This document shows positions 49,542 through 61,958 of a DNA stretch of 64,000 bases, one piece after another. The translations under genes were made by a program, and so were the position numbers. Source of the stretch: Polaromonas sp. SP1 (GTDB taxonomy: Bacteria; Pseudomonadota; Gammaproteobacteria; Burkholderiales; Burkholderiaceae_C). The DNA is taken from NCBI RefSeq assembly GCF_003711205.1, contig NZ_CP031013.1, positions 3,328,501-3,392,500 of the forward strand, written 5' to 3'. The notes under the pieces are model-generated. The model worked only from the letters and a program-made list of their open reading frames with translations, did not search any database and was not told where the DNA came from. The first letter of the stretch is position 1. The number at the start of each line of letters is the position of its first letter.

Positions 49542-50332
49542 ATGAACAAACGCACTCTTATCAAGTCCGCCGCCGCGCTCGCGCTGGCCGTATCGCTGCC
49601 GGCCGCCGTGCTCGCGCAAGACAAGCCGCTGAAGATCGGCGTCACCGCCGGCCCGCACGCCCAGATTTTTGAGCAGGTCAAAAAGATCGCCGAAAAAGAC
49701 GGCCTCAAAATCCAGATCGTGGAGTTCAGCGACTACATCCAGCCCAACGCCGCGCTTGCCGCCGGCGACCTGGACGGCAACAGTTACCAGCACAAGCCTT
49801 TCCTCGACCAGCAGGTCAAAGACCGCGGCTACAAGATCGTCAACGTCGGCTACACCGTCAACTTCCCGATCGGCCTCTATTCCAAAAAGGTCAAGAGCCT
49901 GGCCGAGCTGAAAGAAGGCGCGCGCTTCGGCATCCCGAACGACCCGACCAACGGCGGCCGCGTGCTGCTGGTGCTGCAGGACAAGGGCCTGATCAAGCTC
50001 AAGCCCGAGGCAGGCCTCAAGGCCACGCCGCTGGACGTGATCGAGAACCCCAAGAAGCTCAAGTTTGTGGAGCTCGACGCCGCCCAGCTGCCGCGCTCGC
50101 TGGACGACCTGGACGCCTCGGCCGTCAACACCAACTACGCGCTGTCCGCCGGCCTGAACCCCAAGGACGCCATCGCCCAGGAAGCGGCCAAGTCGCCGTA
50201 CGTCAACCTGCTGGCCGTGCGTGAGCAAGACAAAGACAAGCCATGGGTGGCCAAGCTGGTGAAGGCCTACCACTCGGAAGAAATCCGCAAGTACGTGCAG
50301 GCCGAGTTCAAGGGCGCGGTGCTGGCCGGGTT

Positions 50333-50336
<4 letters not shown>
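49542..50336 (+). CDS. metQ: Methionine ABC transporter substrate-binding protein
   Basis: A 264-residue periplasmic methionine receptor of the MetQ/NlpA family. LKIGVTAGPHAQIFEQVKKIAEKDGLKIQIVEFSDYIQPNAALAAGDLDGNSYQHKPFL contains the ligand-site strands, and SAVNTNYALSAGL lies in the second lobe. The signal peptide ends LPAAVLAQDK. There is no lipobox cysteine, so unlike the E. coli protein this one appears to be released as a soluble periplasmic protein. It belongs to the metNIQ operon. Confidence 0.95.
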
Positions 50337-53017
<2,681 letters not shown>

Positions 53018-53323
53018 GTGGCGGCCTGGCTTGGGGTTTATTGAAGGCGCCGGAACAGGTCTCCAGGTCACGCCGCAACCAGTATTCGTGCGGGGCAAGC
53101 AGCGCTGTCGTCGGCCCGGGGCCTGGGCCGCTGTAGGCCGAAGTGACTTTCATGCTGCCATCGGTCAGTGCGGTGGGACAACGGGCCGCATACCCCCGGT
53201 CTCACAAGGTGTTTCACTTGCGCGCGGGCCGGACGCAGCAGCACTTTGCATAATGGTTCGAGGGCTGCAGGCCGATCCGCTTTCGCTGCCCGTGATGATT
53301 CATCCCCATTTCCAGGAGAACCC

Positions 53324-53872
53324 ATGGCCCAATACAACATCGCCGTCATCGTCGGCAGCATCCGCAAGGACTCGTTCAACAAAAAGCTCGCCCTGGCGCT
53401 TGAAAAGCTGTTCCCCGCGGACTTCAGCTTTACCCATGTGCGCATTGACGACCTGCCGCCCTACAACCAGGACGACGATGCCAACCCGTCGGCCGAGGTG
53501 AAGCGGCTCAAGGGCGAAATCCTGGCAGCGCAGGGCCTGCTGTTTGCCACGCCTGAATACAACCGCTCGATTCCCGGCGTGCTGAAAAACGCCATCGACC
53601 ATGCCTCGCGCCCTTATGGCCAAAGCGCCTGGAACGGCAAGCCCGCCGGCGTGATCGGCGCATCGGTCGGCCCCATCGGCACGGCGCTGTCGCAGCAGCA
53701 CCTGCGCAACATCCTGGCCTACCTCAACGCGCCCACGCTGGGCCAGCCTGAAGCCTTTATCCACAACAAGGAAGGCCTGTACGACGCCGACGGCAATATC
53801 GGCGAGGCCAGCCGCAAGTTCTTGCAGGGCTGGGTCGATGCCTATGTGGACTGGGTCAAGAAGCACGCCTGA
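53324..53872 (+). CDS. NADPH-dependent FMN reductase / quinone reductase-like flavoprotein
   Basis: A 182-residue flavodoxin-fold reductase. IAVIVGSIRKDSFNKKLALALEKL is the FMN-phosphate loop, and ATPEYNRSIPGVLKNAIDHASRP is the second flavin loop of the ChrR/YieF/ArsH-like NADPH:FMN reductase family. Such enzymes reduce quinones, chromate or flavins by two electrons and limit oxidative stress. ATG at 53324 has CAGGAGAACCC upstream; the longer frame is not supported. It stands alone between the UvrA-like gene and the toxin-antitoxin pair. Confidence 0.92.
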   Translation: MAQYNIAVIVGSIRKDSFNKKLALALEKLFPADFSFTHVRIDDLPPYNQDDDANPSAEVKRLKGEILAAQGLLFATPEYNRSIPGVLKNAIDHASRPYGQSAWNGKPAGVIGASVGPIGTALSQQHLRNILAYLNAPTLGQPEAFIHNKEGLYDADGNIGEASRKFLQGWVDAYVDWVKKHA

Positions 53873-53977
53873 GTACGTCGGACTTGGGCCGCACCCTTTC
53901 GCCGGTTATTTGGCCCACGCTACGCGGTCGCTATTGACCGTTGGGTTGCAATCATCCGCAACTTGCGTACAATTTGA

Positions 53978-54319
53978 ACGGGGAAAGCCGTCTTCGTAGA
54001 ACTACCCGCCTTCTCCCGCTACCGGGCCGGCTATTTGGATGACGAGGGCTTTCGTGGCCTGCAAGAGGCCATGATGAGGAACCCCGAAGCCGGCGACGCG
54101 ATCGAAGGTACGGGCGGTCTGCGCAAGTTGCGGCATGGTGATCCGCGTCGAGGCAAGGGCAAACGCGGCGGCTTGCGGGTGATTTATTACTGGTGGGATG
54201 GCGGCTCGCAATTCTGGTTGTTTACGTTGTACGACAAGGACGAAATGGCCGACCTGAACGCCGGCGAGAAGAAGGCGCTCAAAGGAATGTTGAAAATGGA
54301 ACTGGAGGCGAAGCGATGA
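53978..54319 (+). CDS. RelE/ParE-superfamily toxin, start codon apparently ACG or lost
   Basis: A RelE/HigB-type mRNA interferase-like protein paired with a NadS/HigA-like antitoxin. The body GLRKLRHGDPRRGKGKRGGLRVIYYWW...FWLFTLYDKDEMADLNAGEKKAL shows the beta-sheet and basic patch of the family. The conserved first strand and helix, VFVELPAFSRYRAGYLDDEGF, are present in the DNA in frame but are not preceded by ATG, GTG or TTG. The first codon after the upstream stop is ACG at 53978. TTG at 54035 would remove that strand. So the gene may start inefficiently, start at ACG, or be disabled. The stop overlaps the antitoxin ATG. Confidence 0.75.
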   Translation, partial: TGKAVFVELPAFSRYRAGYLDDEGFRGLQEAMMRNPEAGDAIEGTGGLRKLRHGDPRRGKGKRGGLRVIYYWWDGGSQFWLFTLYDKDEMADLNAGEKKALKGMLKMELEAKR

Positions 54320-54630
54320 AAAAGCGGAACCTGTTTGCAGAAATTACCGAGGGCTTTGACGCCCTGTCGAACGCACGGGCCGGCAAGCAGACGCTGCGCA
54401 CGCATGAAGTGGAAATAAACCCTGCGCCAGACGTGACCGCTGACGAACTGCTGGCTTTGCGCGAAAGCCTGCACCTGTCGCGTCCGGTGTTTGCCCGCTA
54501 TTTGCGAACAAACCCGCGTACGCTGGAGAACTGGGAGCAAGGGCGGGCCAAACCCAACGCCCAGGCCGCCTTGCTGATTCGCCTGGTCGAGAAATTCCCG
54601 GACACGGTGGACCGGCTGGCCGCAGTGTGA
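54316..54630 (+). CDS. XRE-family antitoxin (NadS/HigA-like)
   Basis: A 104-residue helix-turn-helix protein: MKKRNLFAEITEGFDALSNA, then EINPAPDVTADELLALRESLHLSRPVFARYLRTNPRTLENWEQGRAKPNAQA, where the last part is the DNA-binding HTH. It matches antitoxins downstream of RelE/HigB-type toxins. ATG at 54316 overlaps the toxin stop in ATGA, fixing the reading frame and coupling. It would neutralise the toxin and repress the operon. A terminator follows 65 bases later. Confidence 0.9.
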   Translation: MKKRNLFAEITEGFDALSNARAGKQTLRTHEVEINPAPDVTADELLALRESLHLSRPVFARYLRTNPRTLENWEQGRAKPNAQAALLIRLVEKFPDTVDRLAAV

Positions 54631-54694
54631 GATCCAGAATGCTGCAGCTCAGCGGAAACGCGAGGGCGACAGCTACCTGATAAGGTCCATCCAT

Positions 54695-54721
54695 AAAAAA
54701 GCCCGCAGTTGCGGGCTTTTT
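54695..54721. terminator. Bidirectional terminator between antitoxin and azoR genes
   Basis: AAAAAAGCCCGCA, short loop, GCGGGCTTTTT. The A-run on one side and T-run on the other allow it to end both the toxin-antitoxin transcript and the convergent azoR transcript. The stem is nearly identical to that at 2460. Confidence 0.9.
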
Positions 54722-54745
54722 GCTGTGCGCACGATGGCGCCGGGA

Positions 54746-55396
54746 TCAGGCGGCGAGGGCGGCCTTGGCCTGGTTGGCGGACGGCTGTGTGTGCGTCACG
54801 ATTTCGATTTCTGCAGCAGCCAGCGCGGCCGCCTTGGCAGCTTCGCCCATGGCCAGGCCTTCGGCGCGCACAAAGCGCACGTCGGTGATGCCGAAGAAAC
54901 CGAACACCACTTTCAGGTAGCTTTCTTGATGCTCCATCGCGGTAGCAGCTTCGCTGGTCGAATACACACCGCCGCGGGCGGAGGCCACGATCACCGTCTT
55001 GCCGCCGGCCAGGCCGACGGGGCCTTTGTCGGTGTACTTGAAGGTGCGGCCGACTTGCGCGATGCGGTCGATCCAGGCCTTGAGCTGGCTGGGGATGGCG
55101 AAGTTGTACAGCGGTGCGCCCACCACGATGACATCGGAGGCCAGGAATTGCGACACCAGGGCTTCAGACACGGCGTTTTCGCGCTTTTGCGCGTCGCTCA
55201 GGGTGGCCTCGGCCGGCATGCGGAAACCCAGCGATTCGGCCGACAGGTGGCTGGGCGTGTTGACGGCCAGGTCCAGGTAGCTGACTTCGGTGCCGGGGTT
55301 GGCGGTGCGCCAGGAAGCCACGATCTGGGCGGTGAGCTGGCGGGACACCGAGTTGCCGCCAAGAATGCTGGAGTCGACGTGAAGAAGCTTGGTCAT
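54746..55396 (-). CDS. azoR: FMN-dependent NADH-azoreductase
   Basis: A 216-residue AzoR-type flavoprotein. [21 protein letters not shown] is the FMN-binding start; the later [30 protein letters not shown] and [13 protein letters not shown] are diagnostic. It reduces azo compounds and quinones with NADH. It is divergent from a LysR regulator gene with a strong palindrome between them. A GGAAATC ribosome site is seen near the ATG. Function in situ is likely quinone or electrophile detoxification. Confidence 0.95.
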   Translation of the reverse strand: MTKLLHVDSSILGGNSVSRQLTAQIVASWRTANPGTEVSYLDLAVNTPSHLSAESLGFRMPAEATLSDAQKRENAVSEALVSQFLASDVIVVGAPLYNFAIPSQLKAWIDRIAQVGRTFKYTDKGPVGLAGGKTVIVASARGGVYSTSEAATAMEHQESYLKVVFGFFGITDVRFVRAEGLAMGEAAKAAALAAAEIEIVTHTQPSANQAKAALAA

Positions 55397-55505
55397 GATG
55401 GAAATCCTTGAAAGTTACGTTAAGAGGGTTTGTGAATCAGGTTCTTAGGCCGTGTTCACCATGAATCGCAGCCATGGATAGATTGTGCGGATGAGGCGAG
55501 TGTTT

Positions 55506-55532
55506 GATAAGTCAGTGAAAATGTGACTTATC
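55506..55532. promoter_or_regulatory. Operator palindrome between azoR and its LysR regulator
   Basis: GATAAGTCA, nine bases, TGACTTATC is a perfect 9+9 inverted repeat in the 201-base divergent gap, 66 bases before the LysR start and 110 before azoR. The size suits a LysR-family dimer half-site pair. Confidence 0.7.
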
Positions 55533-55597
55533 GTTCTATTGGTGGGACAATAAAGGCCTGAAAATCCTGTTTTGCGTCGTAGAAAGGAAGCCGCGCC

Positions 55598-56503
55598 ATG
55601 CAAGACCTCAATGACATGCTGTATTTCGCCGAAGTGGTGGAGCGGGGCGGTTTTGCCGCCGCCGGGCGGGCGCTGGGCCTGCCCAAGTCGCGCCTCTCGC
55701 GCCGCGTGGCCGAGCTGGAGACGCGCCTGGGGGTGCGCCTTTTGCAGCGCACCACACGCAAGCTCTCGCTGACGGAAGTCGGCGAAATCTATTTGCGCCA
55801 CTGCAACGCCATGCGCGACGAGGCCCTGGCGGCGTCTGAAGCGGTCGCGCAAATGCAGGTCGAGCCGCGCGGCACGTTGCGCATCACCTGCCCCGTCACG
55901 ATGGCGCAAGGCGCGGTGGGCTACCTGGTGCCGCGTTACATGGCGCTCTACCCGCAGGTGCGCATCGACATGCGCGTGACCAACCGCGTGATCGACCTGG
56001 TGGAAGAGGGCATCGACATCGCGCTGCGCGTGCGGCCCACTCTGGACGAAAGCGGCAGCCTGGTCATCAAAAACCTGGGCTCCAGCACCGGCCAGCTGCT
56101 CGCCAGCCCGGCTTTGCTCAAGCGCCAGGGCACGCCCGAAAAACCCGAAGACCTGCACAAGCTCGACACCGTGGCCATGTCGTGGGCAGACGGGCGCACC
56201 TCATGGACGCTGATCGGCCCGGAAGGCAAAGAGTTTGTGCTGCAGCACCAGCCGCGCTATGTGGCCGACGACCTGCAAACCCTGAAGCTGGCCGTGCTGG
56301 CCGGCACCGGCATGAGTTTTCTGCCCGAGTCCATGAGTGCGGCCGAGCAGCAGGCGCAGCTGCTGGTGCCTGTGTTGCCGGGTTGGGCCATACGGCCCGG
56401 CTTGGCCCATGCGGTGTTTACCTCCCGGCGCGGGCAGGTGCCGGCGGTGCGGAGCTTTCTGGATTTTCTGGGCGAGCGGATGCGGGGCGAGATGCTGGTT
56501 TAA
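55598..56503 (+). CDS. LysR-family transcriptional regulator, divergent from azoR
   Basis: A 301-residue LTTR of the CrgA/AaeR-like group. MQDLNDMLYFAEVVERGGFAAAGRALGLPKSRLSRRVAELETRLGVRLLQRTTRKLSLTE shows the winged helix; the inducer domain starts around residue 90. It is divergent from azoR and a perfect palindrome lies between, so azoR is its probable target. The inducer may be a quinone or phenolic electrophile. Its stop codon lies within repeat copy 10. Confidence 0.94.
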   Translation: MQDLNDMLYFAEVVERGGFAAAGRALGLPKSRLSRRVAELETRLGVRLLQRTTRKLSLTEVGEIYLRHCNAMRDEALAASEAVAQMQVEPRGTLRITCPVTMAQGAVGYLVPRYMALYPQVRIDMRVTNRVIDLVEEGIDIALRVRPTLDESGSLVIKNLGSSTGQLLASPALLKRQGTPEKPEDLHKLDTVAMSWADGRTSWTLIGPEGKEFVLQHQPRYVADDLQTLKLAVLAGTGMSFLPESMSAAEQQAQLLVPVLPGWAIRPGLAHAVFTSRRGQVPAVRSFLDFLGERMRGEMLV

Positions 56504-56560
56504 GCATTTTTGGCCTCCAGCCCTTGCTGTACCTTGGCAGACCGCTACCGAATTGATAGC
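56498..56560 (-). repeat. Interspersed GCTAT-N7-ATAGC element, copy 10
   Basis: Leftward copy: GCTAT, seven bases, GTAGC (56544-56560), then AAGGGCTGGAGGCC, a run of A and GCTTAAAC. The far end overlaps the final codons and stop of the LysR gene. Confidence 0.75.
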
Positions 56561-56715
56561 AACTACCCTGTTTCTGCGGCGTGTGCAGCCTGGCGCAGGC
56601 CACGAGTCAAATTTTTGTTATGCACAAATTCAAATAAATTAAGAGCGATATATTCTTTTGAGTTTTAACGCTAGCTCCCCACAATGCTTTGAACCAGCAA
56701 TTTAAGGAGCAGCAC

Positions 56716-57366
<651 letters not shown>

Positions 57367-57387
57367 GCCACAGCGGACTCAAGCAAA

Positions 57388-57987
57388 GTGCGTTTCATCA
57401 TCGTTCCCGGCTGGCGCGACTCCGGACCCGGCCATTGGCAAAGCCTGTGGGCCGAGCGCCTGAGCAATGCGGTGCGCGTCAAGCAGGACGACTGGATCAC
57501 GCCTTCGCGCAAATCGTGGGTGGCGACGCTGGCCAACACCATCTTGCTGCAAGACGAGCCGGTGGTGATCGTGGCGCACAGCCTGGGCTGCATTGCCACG
57601 GCCCATCTGCCGCCGGAAGCGGCGCAACGCATCCACGGCGCTTTGCTGGTAGCACCGGCTGACCCTGAGCGCCGCGCCGTGCTGAGCGACTTTGCCCCCG
57701 TGCCCTACCAAAAGCTGCCTTACCGCAGCGTGCTGGTGGCCAGCAGCAACGACCCTTACTGTCCGGTGCGCCTGGCCGGCGCTTATGCCCGTGCCTGGGG
57801 CAGCGAGTTTGTGCGCCTGCAGGACGCAGGGCATATCAATATCGAATCGGGCCATGGCGAATGGCCATTGGGCATCGCGCTGCTGCAATCCCTGGCAGGC
57901 GATGTGTCACTGTCAGCCACCCGCCTTGATTTTTCTTCTCAGAGCACTTCTTCATCTTCTTCTTTTGGATCCCTGGAAACGGCATGA
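57388..57987 (+). CDS. RBBP9/YdeN-family serine hydrolase
   Basis: A 199-residue alpha/beta hydrolase of the RBBP9/YdeN family. FIIVPGWRDSGPGHWQSLW opens it, the nucleophile is Ser65 in VAHSLGC, and Asp and His of the triad are expected in SSNDPYC and AGHIN. The start is GTG at 57388. It begins 21 bases after the peroxiredoxin stop and its end overlaps the sulfate-binding protein gene by four bases (ATGA), tying this small hydrolase into the sulfate transport operon. The substrate is unknown; a C-terminal Ser-rich stretch (SSQSTSSSSSFGS) is odd. Confidence 0.88.
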   Translation: MRFIIVPGWRDSGPGHWQSLWAERLSNAVRVKQDDWITPSRKSWVATLANTILLQDEPVVIVAHSLGCIATAHLPPEAAQRIHGALLVAPADPERRAVLSDFAPVPYQKLPYRSVLVASSNDPYCPVRLAGAYARAWGSEFVRLQDAGHINIESGHGEWPLGIALLQSLAGDVSLSATRLDFSSQSTSSSSSFGSLETA

Positions 57988-58997
57988 CTTCTTCAAAACT
58001 CAAAATCGCGCTTGCAACACTGGCTTTGGCAACCAGTGCAGGTTTTCCCGGTGTGACCTCGGCGCAAACCCAGACGCTGCTCAATGGTTCGTACGACGTG
58101 GCGCGCGAGTTTTATAAAGACTACAACGCCGCCTTTATCGCCAACTACAAAAAGACCACCGGCAAGGACGTGAAGGTCGACCAGTCGCACGCAGGCTCCA
58201 GCGCCGTGGCGCGCTCGGTGGCCGACGGCCTGGACGCCGACGTCGTCACGATGAACACCTCGACCGATGTCGACTTCCTGGCCAACGCCGGTGTGGTCTC
58301 CAAAGACTGGACCAAAAAGTTTCCGGACAACGCGTCGCCCACCACCTCGACCATGCTGTTTCTGGTGCGCAACGGCAACCCCAAGGGCATCAAGGACTGG
58401 GACGACCTGATCAAGCCCGGCATCCAGGTGATCGTGGTCAACCCCAAGACCGGCGGCAACGGCCGCTACGCCTACCTGGCTGCCTGGGGTTATGCCAAGA
58501 AAAAGGGTGCGACCGACGCGCAAGCCGCCGAGTTCGTCGGCAAGCTCTACAAAAACGTGCCGGTGCTGGGCAAGGGCGGGCGCGACGCGACCACCGTGTT
58601 CCTGCAGCGCAATATCGGCGACGTGTTGATCACCTTTGAGTCCGAAGTGCTGTCGGTCAACAAGGAATTCGGCGAAGGCAAGGTCGACGCGATTTACCCG
58701 TCCATCAGCATCGTGGCGGAAAACCCGGTGGCGGTGGTTGAACGCACCGTCGCCAAGAAGGGCTCGGCAGACCTGGCCAAGGCGTACCTGAACTACCTCT
58801 ATTCGGAAGAGGGCCAGGAAATCGCCGCACGCCACGCGCTGCGCCCGCGCTCGCAGGCCGTGCTGAAGAAATACGCCAGCACCTTCAAGCCGCTGCAGCT
58901 CTTCACGGTGCAAGACGTCTTTGGCAGCCTGGGCGAAGCGCAAAAAGTGCACTTCAACGACGGCGGCCAGTTCGACAAGCTCTACACCGTCAAATAA
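57984..58997 (+). CDS. sbp: Sulfate ABC transporter substrate-binding protein (second paralogue)
   Basis: A 337-residue periplasmic sulfate receptor. After a Sec signal (ending SAGFPGVTSAQ) come LLNGSYDVAREFYKDYN, the sulfate-binding QSHAGSSAVARSVADGLDADVV and WDDLIKPGIQVIVVNPKTGGNGRYAYL. It is similar to the receptor gene at 14964 but has an ordinary Sec signal. It is the receptor within the complete importer operon sbp-cysT-cysW-cysA, with only five bases before cysT. Confidence 0.95.
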   Translation: MTSSKLKIALATLALATSAGFPGVTSAQTQTLLNGSYDVAREFYKDYNAAFIANYKKTTGKDVKVDQSHAGSSAVARSVADGLDADVVTMNTSTDVDFLANAGVVSKDWTKKFPDNASPTTSTMLFLVRNGNPKGIKDWDDLIKPGIQVIVVNPKTGGNGRYAYLAAWGYAKKKGATDAQAAEFVGKLYKNVPVLGKGGRDATTVFLQRNIGDVLITFESEVLSVNKEFGEGKVDAIYPSISIVAENPVAVVERTVAKKGSADLAKAYLNYLYSEEGQEIAARHALRPRSQAVLKKYASTFKPLQLFTVQDVFGSLGEAQKVHFNDGGQFDKLYTVK

Positions 58998-59002
58998 AAA
59001 TC

Positions 59003-59896
59003 ATGACTGCCTTGTCTTCTGTGGCGCCGCCTTCCGCGGTGGCGCCGGGTGTGCCTGCGGGCAGCAAAAGGGCGGCCAAACGGGTGTTGCCCGGTTTTCG
59101 CCTCACGCTGGGCTACACCGTGCTCTACCTCAGCCTGATCGTGCTGATCCCGATCTCGGCGCTGTTCTTCAAGACCTTCACGCTCAGCTGGGACCAGTTC
59201 ATCACCGCGGTGACCTCGCCGCGCGTGCTGGCGTCTTACCGGTTGACTTTCGGTGCGTCGTTGATCGCGGCGTTGGTGAACCTGGTGTTCGGCCTGCTGC
59301 TGGCCTGGGTGCTGGTGCGCTACAAGTTCCCGGGCAAAAAGATTGTCGACGCGCTGGTGGATTTGCCTTTTGCACTGCCCACGGCCGTGGCCGGCATTTC
59401 GCTCACGGCCTTGCTGGCCGGCAACGGCTGGATTGGCCAGTACCTGGAGCCCATGGGCATCAAGCTGGCCTTCACGCCTGCGGGCGTGGTGATCGCGTTG
59501 ATCTTTATCGGCCTGCCGTTTGTGGTGCGCACGGTGCAGCCGGTGCTCGAAGACGCCGAGAAAGAGCTTGAGGAGGCCGCCACGTCGCTGGGCGCCACGC
59601 GGCTGCAGATCTTCACCAAGGTCATCCTGCCGCACATCACACCTGCGCTGCTCACGGGTTTTGCCATGGCGTTTGCGCGGGCGATCGGTGAATACGGCTC
59701 GGTCATCTTTATCGCCGGCAATATGCCCATGATTTCTGAAATCACGCCGCTCATCATCATCGGCAAGCTCGAGCAATACGACTATGCCGGCGCCACCGCT
59801 GTGGCGGTGGTGATGCTGCTGGTGTCGTTTGTGCTGCTACTGGTCATCAACGGCCTGCAAGCCTGGCAGCGCCGCAATGCAGGAGCGCCGGCATGA
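59003..59896 (+). CDS. cysT: Sulfate/thiosulfate ABC transporter permease CysT
   Basis: A 297-residue inner-membrane permease with six segments. [28 protein letters not shown] starts it; the coupling loop [30 protein letters not shown] and [16 protein letters not shown] are typical of CysT (CysU). It pairs with CysW as the membrane channel for sulfate and thiosulfate. The gene overlaps cysW by four bases. Confidence 0.96.
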   Translation: MTALSSVAPPSAVAPGVPAGSKRAAKRVLPGFRLTLGYTVLYLSLIVLIPISALFFKTFTLSWDQFITAVTSPRVLASYRLTFGASLIAALVNLVFGLLLAWVLVRYKFPGKKIVDALVDLPFALPTAVAGISLTALLAGNGWIGQYLEPMGIKLAFTPAGVVIALIFIGLPFVVRTVQPVLEDAEKELEEAATSLGATRLQIFTKVILPHITPALLTGFAMAFARAIGEYGSVIFIAGNMPMISEITPLIIIGKLEQYDYAGATAVAVVMLLVSFVLLLVINGLQAWQRRNAGAPA

Positions 59897-60810
59897 GCGG
59901 CCCCTTGAATCAACCTGTGCGCCGTGCCACAGCCGGCACGACCGAATCCCCGTGGGTTCGCTACACGCTGATCACTGTGGCGCTGCTGTTTGTGGTCTTG
60001 TTCCTAATCCTGCCGCTGGCCGCCGTCTTCACCGAAGCCCTGCGCAAAGGCTTTGGCGCCTACCTCGCCGCACTGCGGGAGCCCGACGCCTGGTCCGCCA
60101 TCCGCCTCACGCTGATCGCCGCCGCGATTGCTGTGCCGCTGAATCTGGTGTTCGGCGTGGCCGCCGCCTGGGCGATTGCCAAATACGAATTTCGCGGCAA
60201 ATCAGTGCTGACGACGCTGGTGGACTTGCCGTTTTCCGTCTCGCCCGTGGTGGCCGGCCTGATCTACGTGCTGATCTTCGGCGCGCAGGGCTGGTTCGGG
60301 CCCTGGCTGCTGGCGCATGACATCAAGATCATCTTTGCCGTGCCGGGCATTGTGCTGGCCACCGTGTTCGTGACCTTTCCGTTCATTGCGCGGGAGCTGA
60401 TTCCGCTGATGCAGGCGCAAGGCAACGACGAAGAGCAGGCCGCCATTGTGCTGGGCGCGACCGGCTGGCAGACCTTCTGGCATGTCACGCTGCCCAACAT
60501 CAAGTGGGGCCTGATCTACGGCGTGATCCTGTGCAATGCGCGCGCCATGGGTGAATTCGGTGCGGTGTCGGTGGTCTCGGGTCACATCCGCGGGCAGACC
60601 AACACCTTGCCGCTGCACGTCGAGATCCTCTACAACGAATACCAGTCGGTCGCCGCCTTTGCCGTGGCGTCGCTGCTGGCCATCCTCGCGCTGGTCACGC
60701 TGGTCATCAAGTCGGTCGCCGAATGGCGCCATGAAGCAGAAATGAAAGCCGCGGCCGATTTGCCGCCTGAACGCCCGCAGCCCCAGGCTGCCGTGGCCGC
60801 CGTTCGCTAA
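59893..60810 (+). CDS. cysW: Sulfate/thiosulfate ABC transporter permease CysW
   Basis: A 305-residue permease with six segments, partner of Cys[31 protein letters not shown] opens the core. The coupling loop is [29 protein letters not shown] and [27 protein letters not shown] follows, as in CysW. Start ATG lies in an ATGA overlap with cysT. Nine bases separate it from cysA. Confidence 0.96.
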   Translation: MSGPLNQPVRRATAGTTESPWVRYTLITVALLFVVLFLILPLAAVFTEALRKGFGAYLAALREPDAWSAIRLTLIAAAIAVPLNLVFGVAAAWAIAKYEFRGKSVLTTLVDLPFSVSPVVAGLIYVLIFGAQGWFGPWLLAHDIKIIFAVPGIVLATVFVTFPFIARELIPLMQAQGNDEEQAAIVLGATGWQTFWHVTLPNIKWGLIYGVILCNARAMGEFGAVSVVSGHIRGQTNTLPLHVEILYNEYQSVAAFAVASLLAILALVTLVIKSVAEWRHEAEMKAAADLPPERPQPQAAVAAVR

Positions 60811-60819
60811 GGAAACATC

Positions 60820-61908
60820 ATGAGCATCGAAATTCGCAACGTCAGCAAACATTTTGGCGACTTCCAGGCGCTGGGCGACGTGAGCCTGGACATTGAATCG
60901 GGTGAGCTGGTCGCCTTGCTCGGCCCCTCGGGCTGCGGCAAGACCACGCTGCTGCGCATCATCGCCGGCCTCGAAACCGCCGACCGCGGCAGCATCCTCT
61001 TCAGCGGCGAAGACACCACCGACGTCCATGTGCGCGAGCGCCAGGTCGGTTTTGTCTTCCAGCACTACGCCTTGTTCCGCCACATGACGGTCTTTGAAAA
61101 CGTGGCTTTCGGCCTGCGCGTGAAACCCCGCGGCCTCAGGCCCAGCGAAGCGCAGATCAAGGAGAAAGTCCATTCGCTGCTCAACCTCGTGCAGCTCGAC
61201 TGGCTGGCCGACCGCTTTCCGTCGCAGCTGTCCGGCGGGCAGCGCCAGCGGATTGCTTTGGCACGTGCCCTGGCGGTCGAGCCCAAGGTGCTGCTGCTCG
61301 ACGAGCCCTTCGGCGCGCTCGACGCCAAGGTGCGCAAGGAATTGCGCCGCTGGCTGCGCCGCCTGCACGACGACCTGCATGTCACCAGCATTTTTGTGAC
61401 GCACGACCAGGAAGAAGCGCTGGAAGTGGCCGACCGCGTGGTGCTGATGAACCAGGGCAAGGTCGAGCAGATCGGCTCGCCCCAAGACGTCTGGGACCAT
61501 CCGGCCAGCCCTTTTGTGTACGGCTTCCTGGGCGACGTCAACCTGTTCCACGGCCGTGCGCATGAGGGCGAGGTGCAGCTCGAAGGCCTGCGCCTGAACG
61601 CCCCCGAACACGCCGGCGCGCAGGACGCCAAGGCTTTTGCCTATGTGCGCCCGCATGATCTGGAGGTGCAGCGCTATGCGCCCGGCGCCGAAGGCATCGT
61701 GGCCCACCTGGAGCGCGCCATCGTCATCGGCCCCATCGCGCGTCTGGAGTTGATTCCCGCCGAAGGCTACGAGCAAAAAGGCAATGTCTCAGGCGACGCC
61801 ATCATCGAAGCCCAGATGCCTTCGCAGCAGTTCAGGGAAATGGGGCTGCGTGAAGGCGACATGCTGGTCGTGACGCCGCGCAAGGCGAGGGTGTTTGTGG
61901 AGGGCTAG
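60820..61908 (+). CDS. cysA: Sulfate/thiosulfate ABC transporter ATP-binding protein
   Basis: A 362-residue ABC ATPase. Walker A GPSGCGKT (35-42), signature [15 protein letters not shown], Walker [13 protein letters not shown] and the H-loop [10 protein letters not shown] are all intact. A C-terminal TOBE-like domain begins near residue 240 ([20 protein letters not shown]). Length and order with cysT and cysW are standard. It ends the operon. Confidence 0.96.
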   Translation: MSIEIRNVSKHFGDFQALGDVSLDIESGELVALLGPSGCGKTTLLRIIAGLETADRGSILFSGEDTTDVHVRERQVGFVFQHYALFRHMTVFENVAFGLRVKPRGLRPSEAQIKEKVHSLLNLVQLDWLADRFPSQLSGGQRQRIALARALAVEPKVLLLDEPFGALDAKVRKELRRWLRRLHDDLHVTSIFVTHDQEEALEVADRVVLMNQGKVEQIGSPQDVWDHPASPFVYGFLGDVNLFHGRAHEGEVQLEGLRLNAPEHAGAQDAKAFAYVRPHDLEVQRYAPGAEGIVAHLERAIVIGPIARLELIPAEGYEQKGNVSGDAIIEAQMPSQQFREMGLREGDMLVVTPRKARVFVEG

Positions 61909-61958
61909 TTGCCGGTTCGCGCGGGCAGCCGGATATGCAGATCGAATCTCGCCCGGCT

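Noticed and set aside
60202..61776. Minus-strand frame of over 500 codons opposite cysW and cysA
   Set aside because: Antisense to two complete transporter genes with intact Walker and coupling motifs; not supported as coding.
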